From Actinomucor elegans (lineage: Eukaryota > Mucoromycota > Mucoromycetes > Mucorales > Mucoraceae), in assembly GCA_026027325.1 (NCBI GenBank), contig JAMSLZ010000005.1, positions 2,728,001 through 2,792,000 on the forward strand: DNA of 64,000 bases. The letters are read 5' to 3'. Below are positions 25,464 to 38,619 of this stretch, piece after piece. The notes beneath the pieces were generated by a model. It was not told the DNA's origin. It ran no database searches and worked only from the letters and a program-made list of their open reading frames with translations. The position numbers and the translations under genes were made by a program. Numbering within the stretch: the stretch's first letter is position 1; the number at the start of each line of letters is the position of its first letter.

Positions 25464-28400
25464 ATGAGTAACTTGAAGGTAAAGACTTCTATATTTTCGC
25501 GTAATAACGTTCTAAAACTTTCTTTAGGAACTCAAAGTAAAATTACAGTCAAATGGATATGCTCACCAATGGAAATTATTAAAGGAAAAAGACGTTACGA
25601 GAAACCAAGAGTCAAACCAGCATTTGGAATTCTATGATAAAGTAACCCAACAAACTACGAAGCCACTGGTGAGAGCCCATTACGTTTTTTTTACGACTCC
25701 AAAGATCTAATCATAAATTCAAAAGTGTCAAAATATAGACTTGATTGTACCAACTAAACAGCGAACACAAAGTAATACAACTGTCCTGTACGATATCAAG
25801 ATATACTAATTAGATTTATATCATAGACCAGAAAATCCAGTTGGAACAGTTTCTGAACATTGTTGGCACTGAACTACGCGAGCAGGCATCGTGTTTCAAT
25901 ATCAACAATGAATCACGACAGACACAAGATCAAAATGAAGTTCAAAGTGAAACAAAAGAGGTATAACAGAATAGGACGAAGGATGAGAATGAAATACTTA
26001 TATTATATCAAAAAGTTTGAAAGAAACGATGATAAGCGACAGTTTCGTATACAAGAATTCATAAGGACCGAAAAATCATACGTGGATACTTTAAAAACAG
26101 TTGTGAAATACGTAGTAAACCCGCTAAGGAGCTCGATGCAGCAAAAGAATTGCATCTTGAACACATTTAAATGTCAAAAGATATTCCTTAATGTTGACCA
26201 AATAATGAAGGTGAATAGCGAGTTTTTACAAGATCTGTTAGAGGTAGAAAATAGCACTGCTACGTTTGGAAGCTTGTGCGAGAAACATGTAAAGTATATA
26301 TATATATATATATGTATAAAAGCCTTGTCACGATGCATGTCAAACTAACTTGGTAGTTTTTACGCGTTAGATAATCAAATTTGAATGTTACAGAAAATAT
26401 TTGTTAGAACAATCCGAGGCACAAAAGCTGCACGCCAAAGAATACAAAACCAATCAAAGTTATAAGCGATTCATATCCAGAGCCAAAGACCAACCAGAGT
26501 TTAAAAGAAAACGACTACAGGATATCCTTGTCGAACCCGTGCAGCGCATCAGCCGATACTCACTCATGCTACGAGAGATATTACATCTTACACCAAAGGA
26601 TCATCCAGACTATTGTGGACTAAAAGCAGCCTGTGAAAAAGCGAGGGAGATCGCGACGATGGCCGATGATGATCGAACCAAAACGGCCACCATGTTTTTA
26701 AACTTGTATCAAGCTATTAAAGACTCACCTGTAAGTTTCATTGTTATAAAACAACACAGATTCACTCAAGTACTACTTATAGTGTTCATTGATCAATCAG
26801 AAACGATCACTGATCGCTCATCTAAACGCTATTGAAATCCACCGTGTCACTAACAAGCCCACGAGAGCAGTTTCCATATTCTTATTTACAGACAAAATTT
26901 TGGTTGCAAGTCACTCTTCTATTGACGCAAAAGTGGATCTGCAACAATTACTCGACAATTCAAACGCCGTATGTCCAACCAACTCTACCAGTTCATCGTT
27001 GTTATTTTCCAACCATAGCAGCAACAGTACAAAAGATAAAACCGATCTCAAATTCAAAGGCTGGGCCGATATTGAAAGCATAGATTTATTTGAAGGTGTA
27101 CCAGGTATGTACTGACAAAATAGGGGTAAAGCCCATGAAACTCATCAATGATTACAGAGAGACCTGGTTCGTTTATATTATCAGCCACTACCATCCCAGA
27201 GATGAAAAGAGATGATATGCCTAGCGTCACTTCATTTGAAAAGTACTTTTACAAAGGACCTCGATTATTCTCAGTCATACCCCAACGCGATGAAACATCC
27301 AGCACTAAAAAAGCAAGCTATATCGAGAAATCCGCACAATTCAGATCAATATACCAAAAGACAAGGGCCCTGACAAAACGCTATGATTCTTGCGATAAGA
27401 TATATCATAGATTATGGAAGAATGTTCCTACATTTTGCAATGTATACAGCCAAGAGGGCTATATCAAGGCCAGATACAAGAACGATAGCGCTATTATATA
27501 TGTGGATGGAGATCAAATCATTCAAACAGAAGACTTGCTTTCATCAAGATCAGCTTTATTTAATCCTTGGGTTGTTGGCTTAATTCAGCCTGAAGAAATG
27601 AAGGGCTTTCGATTCAATATCTGCACCAAAATGAACTTGAGTCCGCATGTGCCCAAGAAGACCAAGCTGGGAGAACAAACTATTGACTTTGAGAGTATTT
27701 TTTGGAATAATAGTAAGTGTGTGTGGTGTTTTTTTTTGGGGGGGAAGATTTTCCCAAAACAAGTGAGTAATTGATTACCCATAGTGTTGTATTTGGATCA
27801 GTGCACAAAGCAATCCATCGAGTATACTACTCAAACAGCCATGAAGATTCAACAAGGCATTCTGAGTCAATCTGGCCATGGTCATTCTTCTACTCGAAGA
27901 TCAAGAACTAAATCGATATCTCGCACATCAAGTATACCCTCTATTGGAAAACTATTCAATAGCTCCACCAGTCGATCAAGGTCTGCATCACCTTCCAAAA
28001 GATCCAAATCTCATCAGCCACAACCAATAGCAACCAAGCGTGTGCCCATTCACCATTCTTGGACTGGACCCACAACAAATACACCAATAAACGTGTCTCA
28101 GTACGAAACTTATGGTCAATCTACTTCTACATTAGATTCTTCTCAGTGGTCTTGTCGCCAAGAAGAAGAGGACAATGATCAACAAAAGGATTTGTCTTTA
28201 GTTATGGTAAGTCTGTATAACTCTCGGCTCTTTCATCACGCTTACTGATTTTCTTGAGAATAGACAGAAACAGGTCATATGCAAATTGCTGCATTGAACA
28301 ACAAATTAGATGACCTGTACGCCCGCCAATCGCCTCAAAATAAGAAGACCATCAACACAATCTCTTCCTTAGGTAGTGGCTCAAGTTCTAAAAGCACGTT

Positions 28401-28726
28401 TAGTAGTATGATTGATGATTTGGGTGACGAAGAAGACGAAGAAGAAATTGGTGAAATAGATTATCTGACTTTGGACGTAAAAGTAAAGGTACACAATTCA
28501 AAGAAAACAAGGTTTTATGCAATCTAATATATATCATTAGACAAATGATAGCCTACATACGCAACCTCCACTGTTACCCACACCAGCCCCTACGCCACCA
28601 ACCGCCAATGAAACCTTGGAAAGCATATTCAAATCAATGACAGGATTTGAAGATGAAATGCAGAAGCAATGGAAGGAGCTGATATCGAAATACGAACTAA
28701 CAGATGGAATAACACTGGACGAATAA
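25464..28726 (+). CDS. Rho-type guanine nucleotide exchange factor (DH-PH)
   Basis: Activates Rho-family GTPases by exchanging GDP for GTP, acting in polarity and wall growth. Ten exons: 25464-25478, 25528-25668, 25841-25960, 26016-26293, 26394-26730, 26801-27104, 27158-27712, 27785-28206, 28264-28488 and 28541-28726, about 860 residues. The Dbl-homology domain (about 100-300) has the first conserved helix RIQEFIRTEKSYVDTLK and the signature LQDILVEPVQRISRYSLML. A PH domain follows, with IHRVTNKPTRAVSIFLFTDK. The C-terminal third is rich in Ser, Arg and Pro (SRSRSASPSKRSKS) and ends in a short acidic and helical segment. The splice choices for exons 3 and 4 rest on frame only. It resembles fungal Dbl proteins in general; I cannot say which GTPase it serves. 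Confidence 0.88.
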
Positions 28727-28912
28727 AATAAAGAACTTCTGCAAACACTAGCTCCAGTTTAACTGGCTTTCAATACATTATCAAGTCTTATTAGATGAAA
28801 TATTAATCTATACACGCGTGTTTTGTTTTGGGCCCAAAAAAATTTCAATGAAATTTGCAAATAATCGCCCCTAATAATATAGGGTTGCGATAAGGTACAT
28901 GAAGCCAAGCAA

Positions 28913-29188
28913 ATGGAAGTTGAAAGCAAGTTTCAATATAATCTTTATGTTTTAAAAAAACGAGAAACCTATACAATGGCAAATCAAAGCGGAGAGGACG
29001 GATGGATCTTTGTTTTTGGAAACTACCAAAATTTTTGGGTCGCTCAACTAAATCACAAGGTAGAAGCCTTTATATGTATAATCATATTAGGAGGAAACCG
29101 ACAGTGGTGTCGACTATAGTGCTACGTTACACTTTAGTTATATCAAGAGTGTAAGCGAGATCGGCCAAAGAAACACCCTACTTTTTAA
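28913..29188 (+). CDS. Short two-exon orphan ORF
   Basis: Exon 1 28913-29059 (MEVESKFQYNLYVLKKRE, then SGEDGWIFVFGNYQNFW), intron 29060-29137 with a GTAGAA donor and a TTACACTTTAG acceptor, exon 2 29138-29188 (LYQECKRDRPKKHPTF, stop TAA). The result is 65 residues in one consistent frame, with natural-looking composition. No family recognised. It lies between the RhoGEF stop and the channel gene on the same strand. It could be a remnant of a larger gene, since the frame is open for some codons before the ATG. Confidence 0.42.
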
Positions 29189-29494
29189 TACTCACTGCTA
29201 GTTGTAAGCTTGATCGGTTATAGCTTATAATGAAACAGATCGAGAGGTCAGAACAGTAGTGAGACTAACGATGACGGAGATATTACTATAGATTGATTAA
29301 CGCATTGTTTTAATATGACTTTTGCGTCTAACCTGTTACACAGTATCGCGGGTTGAATAAGCGTGCTATTCGTATTTAAGCGGATGCCCCGTTCGTCAAA
29401 TCTCACTTTTTTTGTTTCTTTTTGTTTCATACGCTACTTGTTCCATACACTACCTGTTTTTAGATTTTGATTCATCAGCATTTGAATAACAAAT
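29189..29494. other. Intergenic, promoter of the channel gene
   Basis: About 300 bases with no gene seen. T-rich stretches precede the ATG at 29495. Confidence 0.45.
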
Positions 29495-32400
29495 ATGAGT
29501 GAGACAAAAGAATCTCAACTAGGGTAAATAACGCATTTTGTTTGATAGATCCTTTTTTTTTATCTTTTTTTTTACTCATATAATATACTGTTAGGATGGA
29601 TACTTCCACAAGTACCTTTGTCTCTGCATTATGGTTTAATGCTGCTTTAGCTGCAGGATTCTTTGGCGCATTCGTTGTCTTGAGAACGACAAGACCTCAA
29701 ACCTATTCTCCAAGAAGTTATGCAGTAGCAAAGGAGTACAGTGTTTCAACGTAATATTGATGGCAAAAAAGATTCTAATTGTTTAACTTGTATAGGAAAA
29801 GACCTCCTCCTTTACCAACGGGATTTGGACGGTGGATATTAGCGCTATTCAAGATCCCAGATGAAGAACTGATAAAGACAATGGGTCTTGACAAATTCAT
29901 GGTTTTGAAACTACTTAGAATGGGCATGGTTACTTTTTCTTTATATTCTCTTGTAGCCATTCCTATTTTGTTTCCTATCAATACAATTAATCAAGGACAA
30001 TTGGATGGTCTCAACTACCTGACTATGGGTAATGTTACTGATGATAATCGTACTTGGGCCCATTGTCTATTAGCTGTCATCTTGTCTGGTAAGATCAAAA
30101 AAAGGGTTTTTATTTTGTAACACCAATTCATATTTTTTTTTTTTTCTATTTACGTAGGCTTGGTTTGGTACTATACTTTCCGGGAAACGAATATCTATAT
30201 CGACTTAAGAAGAAAGTTTCTGGTTAGTCCTGAATATGCTGAAACCGTTGCTGCGCGCACCATCTATGTACCTTCTATCCCAGAAGATGTAAATAACGTA
30301 AATGATCTTGAAAAAATTTTTAGCAAATTTCCAGGCGGCGTTAGACGTATCTGGCTCAATAGGTACTAAGCACAATGGTTTTTATCGTTATGATTTACTT
30401 ACATAGATTAATACAGAAAACTGGGCGATCTTCCTGATCTTGTACAAGAACGTGGCAAAGCAGCTTTGAGCTTGGAAACTTCCATCACAAAAGCCATCTT
30501 GGCCACTTACAAACATCATATCAAGATCGGCACAAACAAAGTAGTTGAAAATGGTACATCAGACGCAGACATCCCTGAAAAGATTCGCCCTATGCATCGT
30601 GAAAGTTCTCTTCCTATTCCTCTACCTTGCTTTGGACAAAAAGTTGATACAATCAACTTTTACCACAACAAGATCAAAGAGCTGAACCAAACCATCACTG
30701 AAAAGCAAGCAGATGCCCATAATTTGGCTCAATGTAACTCGGCTTTTATTGAATTCAACCAACAGATCGCTGCTCATATGGCTGCTCAATCTTTAATGCA
30801 CAAGAAAGCAATGCAAATGGCTCCTCGTTATATCAACATTTCTCCATCTGATATTATTTGGGAAAACATGAATATCAAATCCTTTGAAAGAATGATTCGT
30901 CGCTTCTTATCCATCTCTATTACAACTGTCATTGTTATCTTTTGGGCTGTTCCAGGTAAAAAGTAGTTTTTTTTTTTGAATAGATATCATGGTCTAACTA
31001 ATATGTATTTTTTTTTTTTTTTTTTTAGTTGTCTTTGTGCAAGCTGTTGCCAACTTGAAGACATTATCTCAAGCACTTCCTTTCCTTGCTGCTATCAATA
31101 ACTTAGGCCCTACAGCTGTTGGTATCATTCAGGGTATTTTGCCTGCTGTTGCTTTGGCCATCTTGATTTCCCTTGTACCAGTCGTCTTTACCATCCTTTC
31201 CACCAAGGAAGGTATTCCTCAAAGGTCATTTGTAGAATTATCTGTGCTCCACAAGTTCTTTTTCTTCCAATTGATTGATGTTGTGCTTGTCTCCACTATT
31301 TCTGGTGGTGTTATGACCATGGTGAACGAATTCGCGAATATAGCAAAGAACCCTCTAGGTATCATTAATATTCTTTCTGAGAATCTACCAAAGGCTTCCA
31401 CTTTCTTTATTACTTTTGTTATGCTTCAGTCTACCAACGCATCTGGTCAAGCTATGCTTCAACTTGTTCCTTATCTCTTATCGTATGTCATGCCTTTCTT
31501 TAGTACCACACCTCGCGACATTTACACCAGAAAGAAGACATGCCCCAACGTCAATCTGGGTACTCTGATTCCTAGTCAAACTGTCATTTTTGTGCTTGGT
31601 CTCGAATATGGTGTTATTTCGCCTCTCATCTTGCCTTTTGTCTGTCTCTTCTTTATTCTTCAGTACTTTGTCTACCTCTACCAATTCGTGTATGTTTATG
31701 AAAGTACCTCTGAGACAGCTGGTCGCCATTTCCCTCGTGCTATTCGTCACATCTATATTGGTTTGTTGATTTCTCAAGTTACTTTGATCGGTCTCTTTGC
31801 CATTCGTACGGGATCACGTGGCCAAATGGGTTTGATGATTGCCACCTTGGTTTGTACTTCATTCGCTCTTTACTATTATGATCGTGCCTTCAAGCCTCTT
31901 TTCAAATACTTGCCTGTATCTATATTTGAAAATGTCGACCACGACCACAAGAAGAACGACGATGTGTATCAAATTGATCTCTCAGAGGACGATAAGCGTA
32001 ACTCGAAAGGTTATGTCTCTGATGACTCCAGTCAAGATCATCATAGTAGACGTGACTTGATCAACAAAACTGCTACAAACAGTTCTTTCAATTCGCGTAC
32101 TCCTACCGAAGCTTATAATGCACGCCAGCTCTTACTCAAGCGTTTGGAAGCAGAACGAGAGAAGGATATTGACCAGATCAGACAGGAAAGTCAGGTTATT
32201 ATCAATACGGCAAGATCGTTGTACGAGACCGAAGCTTACATGCATCCTTCTACCTATGCACCTGAACCAGTAATTTGGATTCCTGAGGACGATTTGGGAA
32301 TTACACAAAAGCAAATTAAAGAGTTCCAAGCTTCTAGTGTCGAGGCTACCAGTCGTGGTGCTTGTATTGTTCGTAATGAAAAGGGCAAGGGTCGCGTCAC

Positions 32401-32539
32401 AATTGATGAAGAACGTTTGGTTATGGAGTCTGAAGGTGCTCCTGGCTCGAACCCTTCGGCTGTAAACCAATCGGACGTCAACAATTACGTTCGTGTACTC
32501 GTAGATAGCATGAACTTTACTGAAGCTATAACCATGTAA
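29495..32539 (+). CDS. CSC1: CSC1/OSCA/TMEM63-type osmosensitive cation channel
   Basis: Mechanically or osmotically gated, Ca2+-permeable channel of a cell membrane. Exons 29495-29523, 29595-29750, 29796-30088, 30158-30362, 30417-30955 and 31029-32539 give 910 residues. The N-terminus has one helix (FVSALWFNAALAAGFFGAF), then RSYAVAKEY and the PPPLPTGFGRW segment found in this family, two further helices, and a cytosolic domain (RTIYVPSIPEDVNN). The C-terminal membrane region has many helices (for example TISGGVMTMVNEF), including a run that matches the RSN1/CSC1 7TM family. A charged cytosolic tail follows. Intron 2 is only 45 bases. The stop codon TAA is the start of a 25-base A run (32538-32562). 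Confidence 0.93.
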
Positions 32540-34323
32540 AAAAAAAAAAAAAAAAAAAAAAATAAGCTAGGAACCCTTTCAACTAATACTAATTTTATAT
32601 ATTAATTAACTCATACTTTCTCTTTTCTGCTTACTTATTCATAATAATGATAATAATAAACTAATAATATTTGAAAACATGCTATAGCTTGTTGAATATG
32701 AATTACCAATTTGATCCAACAGCTGACTGGGATTGGTTGAGAGATCTATTGGTCATTATATAGACTATTCGAAATGCAAAATAATAATAATAATAATAAT
32801 AACAATAATAATTGTACTTTAGTCAAACAAAGGTTTTAATAGACGAAGCTGTTCATCCAGAATATAGACAATTTATCTGATGCGACATTAAACCAAAATC
32901 GGCCGAAAGATCTACAAATGATCTATAGATCAAAAATGTGAAATGCAAGTATCTGTAATTCGTTCCTAAATTGTAATGTAGTCCTCATATTCTAGTAATG
33001 TAATCATTATAGTAGATGTACTTTAATCTAAATATGTAATAGCTATCAGATGCAATATTAAATTAGAGCAGGCCGAGGAACGTACATTGAAATGCTATGA
33101 AGTGAGACGAAAAAAAAAAAGGAAAATTACCTTAAGCTGTAATATTTACATTTTGCTTTTTTTATGTAGCAGAAAGTACTTACGCATGCTATGTAGCCTA
33201 TGCTATGGTGATCTATAGATCTCTGTCCAACCTGGTCAAATGTCACATCTGATCAGTATATCATATTCAGAATAAATGCCTGTACTTGACCAAGCCTCAA
33301 TTCAATTCAATACTGTTGTCATCCTATTTTTTTTTTTTTTTTTTTTTTTTTTTCATGTTTATAATTTTTACGAGTTTAATGAAAGCTTTTAATTCAACAC
33401 TACTTAAACTGGTATCACTCAGATCGAGAACGGGTGATTGTTTCTGCGATATAAGGCAGTTTGTTGATTTCAGTCTAGCAAATAGATGACGTTTAGATCA
33501 AGACTTTTAGTTCACTTGCAAATCATTTTAGCCCCTCCCTTATCCCTTACGTATCTCCAACTCGATATCACTTTAGATATACCTAAGCTTTAAAGCAAAT
33601 CTACATAATGTAGCAGACACGATAGATGTGAATCGTAAGATTAGTTTCATTTTAATATCAAAGAATATGTCAACTATTTAATAATACTACATGTTATCTG
33701 ATTTATATATTGAGAGTAGCATCGATATACCCAATACTCTGCATTAATAATTGAGTAACGTATTGTCTAGGGCCTCAATTTACTGCAATCTGCGCAGTTG
33801 AAATATGTATATATGTCGTATGGCAGTAATCGAACTTAGATACATTAGCTTGCATACATAATTAACTAGATAGAATTCATAATAATAAATAACCAGGCTT
33901 TGCTTATCTACAAGCCAACTTGAACGAATATCTACTGTTGCTATTGCTCTCAAGTCCCTGCTTACTTACTTCACATAAATACGTGTACTGTTCGAACAAT
34001 AAAACTATTGCAAGATACATTAATCCACTAATATGAAAAGAATGACTGTATTATTAAGCACTTTTTTTTATTATTATTATATACGCTAAATGTTCATTTT
34101 TTATACGATCAATCTATATATCTTAAGGACACATAAAAGGGATGATATGTATATATAAAATAGTAGGTTTTTTTTTGTTCAAAAAGACAAAAGACCAGGG
34201 ATGAGAACAGAGAGAGGTAAAATTGCGACAAGAATAGGAGAGACATGTAAGTCAATAGATAAGGTATACAATGTATTATGTGTATATTTGAAAGGCAAAT
34301 GATATTGCAAAAGTGCGTTTTTA
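32540..34323. other. Intergenic, dense in repeat copies
   Basis: Holds an AAT microsatellite (32779-32811), minus-oriented core repeats at about 32839-32920 and 33020-33085, a plus-oriented core at 33210-33285, and a 27-base poly(T) run (33327-33353). No gene seen. Confidence 0.55.
32839..33285. repeat. Three dispersed-repeat cores in mixed orientation
   Basis: Copies at about 32839-32920 (CTGATGCGACATTAAACC, then ATCGGCCGAAAGATC), 33020-33085 (CAGATGCAATATTAAATTAG) and 33210-33285 (GATCTCTGTCCAACCTGG, then TCAAATGTCACATCTGATCA). The first two are minus and the third is plus, so they flank short segments as inverted repeats. Confidence 0.7.
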
Positions 34324-35145
34324 TCATGATTGTTGATGATGCGAGCTCGAAGATGATGCCATTGCTGAATTATAATTTTGTTTTTTACTGTTATTAGTAT
34401 GAGAGGAAGAAGTCGACGCTAAAGAAGTTGACGTTGTTGATGTTACAAATGGTTGACCTTGATGGTGATGGTGTTGCGGTAGAATCATGGGTCTTTTCGA
34501 TGTACGAGCCGGCTCTACAGCAGTTGGCAAATTGGATGCTGAAGCGTTTTCCAAAGTCAATCTCAACTGCACACTAGGTGGTTGATTTTTGATAAAGTTT
34601 TTATCATGATAATGATGCTTTTGCGCAATGGTTGAATTAGTAGACGACCAACGCGAGAGCGAGGAATGATTACTACAGCCACTGCCGCTGCCGTTACTGC
34701 TACCACTACTGCCGCTACTGTAGGTCGACTCAGGCGCCGTTAAGGTTTTTTCATTGGTAAATACCATAGGCGGATGATTGTTCCATTCTAAGTCAGCCTC
34801 TTGCAATTCTTTATGTCTCCTTTCAAAGGCAAATGGTCCAGATCTGCCAAGTTTATCCATTCGCCGCTCGCTCACTTTACGTCGTATGCGACTGCAATTG
34901 AGAATGAAGCAAGTGAAAAGCGCTAAAAAAATGATCACCATTATCGTAAACGGGCCCCAAGTACTAGTTGGTATTCGATCTGGTGTAGCTAGTCCTGGGG
35001 CTTGAATATTAATTTTCTCTTGTAAATGATGGTGATGTTTGGCGCTTGCATCGTTATAGTGCTGTTTTGACGGATCAGAAGCAGGTATCGATTTCGATGG
35101 ATCGATAGATGACGGTATTTCGACTGCTGATAATGAAGGATCCAT
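34324..35145 (-). CDS. Orphan single-pass membrane protein, Ser/His-rich tail
   Basis: Single exon, 273 residues, ATG at 35145-35143. There is no clear signal peptide. An N-terminal hydrophilic part of 62 residues with a His run is followed by one strong transmembrane helix (63-84, FTIMVIIFLALFTCFILNC) and then basic residues (RIRRKVSERR), so the long C-terminal part is expected in the cytosol. The tail is of low complexity: Ser/Gly runs, Thr/Ser-rich stretches and His/Gln runs. The layout recalls wall-stress sensors, but there is no Cys-rich WSC domain or signal sequence, so I assign no function. Confidence 0.7.
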   Translation of the reverse strand: MDPSLSAVEIPSSIDPSKSIPASDPSKQHYNDASAKHHHHLQEKINIQAPGLATPDRIPTSTWGPFTIMVIIFLALFTCFILNCSRIRRKVSERRMDKLGRSGPFAFERRHKELQEADLEWNNHPPMVFTNEKTLTAPESTYSSGSSGSSNGSGSGCSNHSSLSRWSSTNSTIAQKHHYHDKNFIKNQPPSVQLRLTLENASASNLPTAVEPARTSKRPMILPQHHHHQGQPFVTSTTSTSLASTSSSHTNNSKKQNYNSAMASSSSSHHQQS

Positions 35146-36861
35146 CTGAACGCGTTCTATTTAAAGCGAATAATCAAGATTTTTTTTTTTTAAAAAAAAA
35201 AGGGAAGAAGCGATCTGTAGATAGGAACTAGTAGATAACTTGTCTATTTCTCTTGTTTATAAAAGGGGAATGTATGTAGTAACCAGTGTAGCTAATATCT
35301 AGGTAGTTAGCAGAAGAAAAGGCGAGGGGAATGGGGGCTTTATAAAGGGCCAAGAGGGGAGCAAAGGTCAATTGAATGTCACAAGAAAAAAGGTTGTGAA
35401 CTGTAAGTAGATGTAAAGAAATTGTAACCGCCACGAAGGTGCAAAAATTGCGGTATAGCAAACGAAAAGAGAACAACCAGAAACGTGTTTCCAACTATAC
35501 CACTTTTGAGTCCTTTTTATACTATACAAAGCCCCTCTCATCTAGGTGTCTATAGTTATCGGTAACCCCTTCTAGAACTAAAGGCTCGATCCATTTTTCC
35601 GCGTCAAACGATGATTATGTCGATCTTTTCAACTAACCATTAGACATTATTTAACATGTGTGATTTATCAAGATATCATCATATTTTGATGTAATGTTAA
35701 ATCGCGCTCCAATTCAATACGATGTTCCATTGTATAGGATTGCCTTTCAAGAAGCTATAGATTATGTGCATGTAGAGTAAATTCGATATGACACTCCTCC
35801 CTAAACTTCTATATGAAGCAGTGCTACGGTAACATTGAAATCGGGTAATTTCTTCTATTGCAGAACCCGTCGAACATATAACTGTTTTCGAATGAGTGAT
35901 AACCTCCATCCTTTCAAATAAAAAAGAAGCAGTTAAATGGCGATGTATTCCAAATGTATCTATTTGCTTGTCTCTATAGTGACCTTACTACAGCATCTCT
36001 GTACTCGATTATGCTAACCATACATTTGATTCGCTGATGAGCAGGATTTTATTGGCTGCGGAGATTGGGCATTGTGGTACTGCGCATATGTAAGTCTAAT
36101 AAATTCCTCAAATCACAAAGTTATCTCTAGATTAATATATATATATATATATATAATATAAAGGCATCCCAAGACTACAATTTTTGAGAGCTAAATAGAC
36201 TAAAATACATATGTTCTGGTGAATGTAAATATGTATTTATAACTCAAAGCGCTAGACTTCTCCGATAATATAATGATTTTATTCTCTGGAACAAAATTTC
36301 TCTTACATTGTTGTATAATATATATCATTTAAATTTTCAGCAATTTTAATTAAGCTCTAAAGGGATTGATTTGAACTTAAAACCATATACAATGATATTT
36401 TAAATTTTGAATAAAACTTTGAACTTCCTCTGATTCCAAAACTTTTAGAACTGCATATCAGAAAAATTGACATGGCGTACTTAACGATAGATTTGATCAA
36501 TCTCTGTTAAATGTCACATCGAAATGGTAAGCCATGTCCAGAATGAGCAGATGTATTTGATGGGCCCTCAATAAAATGAGTAAAAAGTAAAATGTTTATC
36601 CAATATGAGTATATAATGGAAATGATAAAGAGATAAGTAGCATTCTGTTATTATTTGTTAGTTTATAGCCTTCATTAGCCAAATGGCTGGGTAACATTTC
36701 GATTTAGTAGTACTTTTTTCCACAGCAACTGGTGCAGTATGGACTTTTTTTTTTATTTCTATACGAATAACAGGAGGATAGTAATGGAATAGTAATAGAT
36801 AGACAAGAAAGTGAAAGACGTTATATATATTCAAATATATAGAGGAGGGGATTTAAAGCAT
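35146..36861. other. Intergenic, one repeat copy
   Basis: Contains a plus-oriented core repeat (about 36485-36555, TTAAATGTCACATC, then CCAGAATGAGCAG) and a TA microsatellite near 36132-36156. A minus open frame at 35228-35494 lies just upstream of the orphan membrane-protein gene and is probably leader sequence. No supported gene. Confidence 0.5.
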
Positions 36862-38619
36862 TTAGTGCATGGTGGGCATGGAAACAGCGGCACGGGTATG
36901 TTCAGAATCACTTTCCTTCCACAAAGAGGTGACAGTCTTGGGCTTGGTATAGAATTGAAGACCACTCTTACCATAGAAGTTCATATCACCCAAGATGGAG
37001 CCACGGCTACCAGTGAAAGAGAAAGGAGGAACAGGGACGGGAATGGGGACATTGATACCCACTTGACCAACGTCAATCTCGTGCTCAAACTTGCGAGCGC
37101 TAGGGCCAGAGTTGGTAAAGACAGCAGTACCGTTACCATAGGGGTTCTTGTTAATTAATTCAATGGCTTCATCCAAAGTATCGACGTTCAAACAGACCAA
37201 GACAGGACCAAAGATTTCTTCACGGTAACATTCCATGTTGGTCTTGACGTTGGTCAACAAAGAAGGGCCTACAAAGTTACCCTTTTCATAGCCCTTAACA
37301 ACGACACCACGACCATCCAAGATCAAGTCAGCACCTTCTTGAACACCACTTTCAATCAAGCGTTCAACACGTTCTTTGGATTGAACAGTAATGAGAGGTC
37401 CAACGTCAGTGTCGGGATCCATGCCGTAGCCAACCTTGAGTTCACGAGCACGTTGAGCGAGTTCAGGTAACCAGTTCTTAGTTTCGCCAACACAGACAAG
37501 AGTACTAAGGGCCATACAACGTTGACCAGCAGCGCCGAAAGCAGCACCAGCAATAGCGTTCAAAGCAGATTGTTTGTTGGCATCAGGTAAGAGAACAGCG
37601 TGGTTCTTGGCACCCAAGTTGGCTTGAACACGCTTACCGTTAGCGTTACCACGGGTATAGATGTGTTCACCAGCACGATCAGAACCGACAAAGGAGATAG
37701 CCTTAATTTGAGGTTCATCACAGATGAAGTTAACACAGTCAACAGCACCATGAACAACGTTCAAGACACCATCGGGAACACCAGCTTCAGCAGCCAACTT
37801 GGCCAACATCATCATGGCTCCAGGATCACGCTCAGAAGGCTTCATGACAATTGAGTTACCGGCGGCAATAGCCAAGGGGAACATCCAAAGAGGGATCATG
37901 GCAGGGAAATTGAAAGGACAGATACCAGCAACAACACCAAGAGGTTCACGGTACATGTCTACAAAATAAAAGTTAGCGTTGTTATATACATTAATCGATT
38001 AGGTAAACTTACAGGTTTCCATATCCTTTGCTACTGTCAACTTTTCACCCATCAACATGTTAGTTAAGGCACAAGCTTGTTCAACAACTTGGAGACCACG
38101 GAAGACATCACCCTTGGCATCAGCAAAAGTTTTACCTTGCTCCTGGACAATATTCTCAGCAATAGCATCGTGGTTTTGACGGATCAAGTATTGCAAATCC
38201 ATCATAACCTTTTGACGGGCCAAGACGGTAGTCTTCTTCCATTCACGAGCAGCGGCAGCAGCAGTGTCGGTAGCTTCCTTCAATTCCTCTTGCGTAGTTT
38301 CAGGAACATAACTGATTAACTCTTGAGTAGCCTACATATACATGTAAGTCATTGAACTAGGTACATTCAAACAAATAGGCTTACAGGATTACGGAGTTCA
38401 ATCCATTTATCAGTCTTGGACTCGACAAATTTACCGTTGATATAGTTCTTGACAGTATCAACACCGGAGACTCTTTGCAAAGCGGGGAACTGAGTGCTAA
38501 AAGCTCTACGGGCAAAAGGTGTAGTTCTAACAATGGGATGAGTTTCAACTAATTCCAATAATGGGCCTCCCTTACCTTTGGATAGTAGTTGAAGAGTTTC
38601 TCAAAAAAGATGAAAGCAT
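36862..38619 (-). CDS. MMSDH: Methylmalonate-semialdehyde dehydrogenase (acylating, mitochondrial)
   Basis: Oxidises (methyl)malonate semialdehyde with CoA and NAD to propionyl-CoA or acetyl-CoA in valine and pyrimidine breakdown, in mitochondria. Minus-strand exons 38619-38576, 38526-38385, 38331-38013 and 37958-36862 give 533 residues. The N-terminus ([15 protein letters not shown], then FARRAF) is Ser/Arg-rich and fits a mitochondrial presequence. [11 protein letters not shown] opens the catalytic part. The MMSDH-type features are [31 protein letters not shown] and [11 protein letters not shown], with the catalytic cysteine at about residue 316. Beginning translation in exon 2 would lose the presequence; the short first exon with a GTAAGG donor restores it. 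CoA-dependent ALDH6 family members have this length. Confidence 0.95.

Noticed and set aside
33286..33489. 67-codon plus frame with a Phe run
   Set aside because: Built on a poly(T) run next to a repeat copy.
35228..35494. 88-codon minus frame
   Set aside because: Lies just upstream of the single-pass membrane protein on the same strand and lacks any motif; likely leader or promoter.
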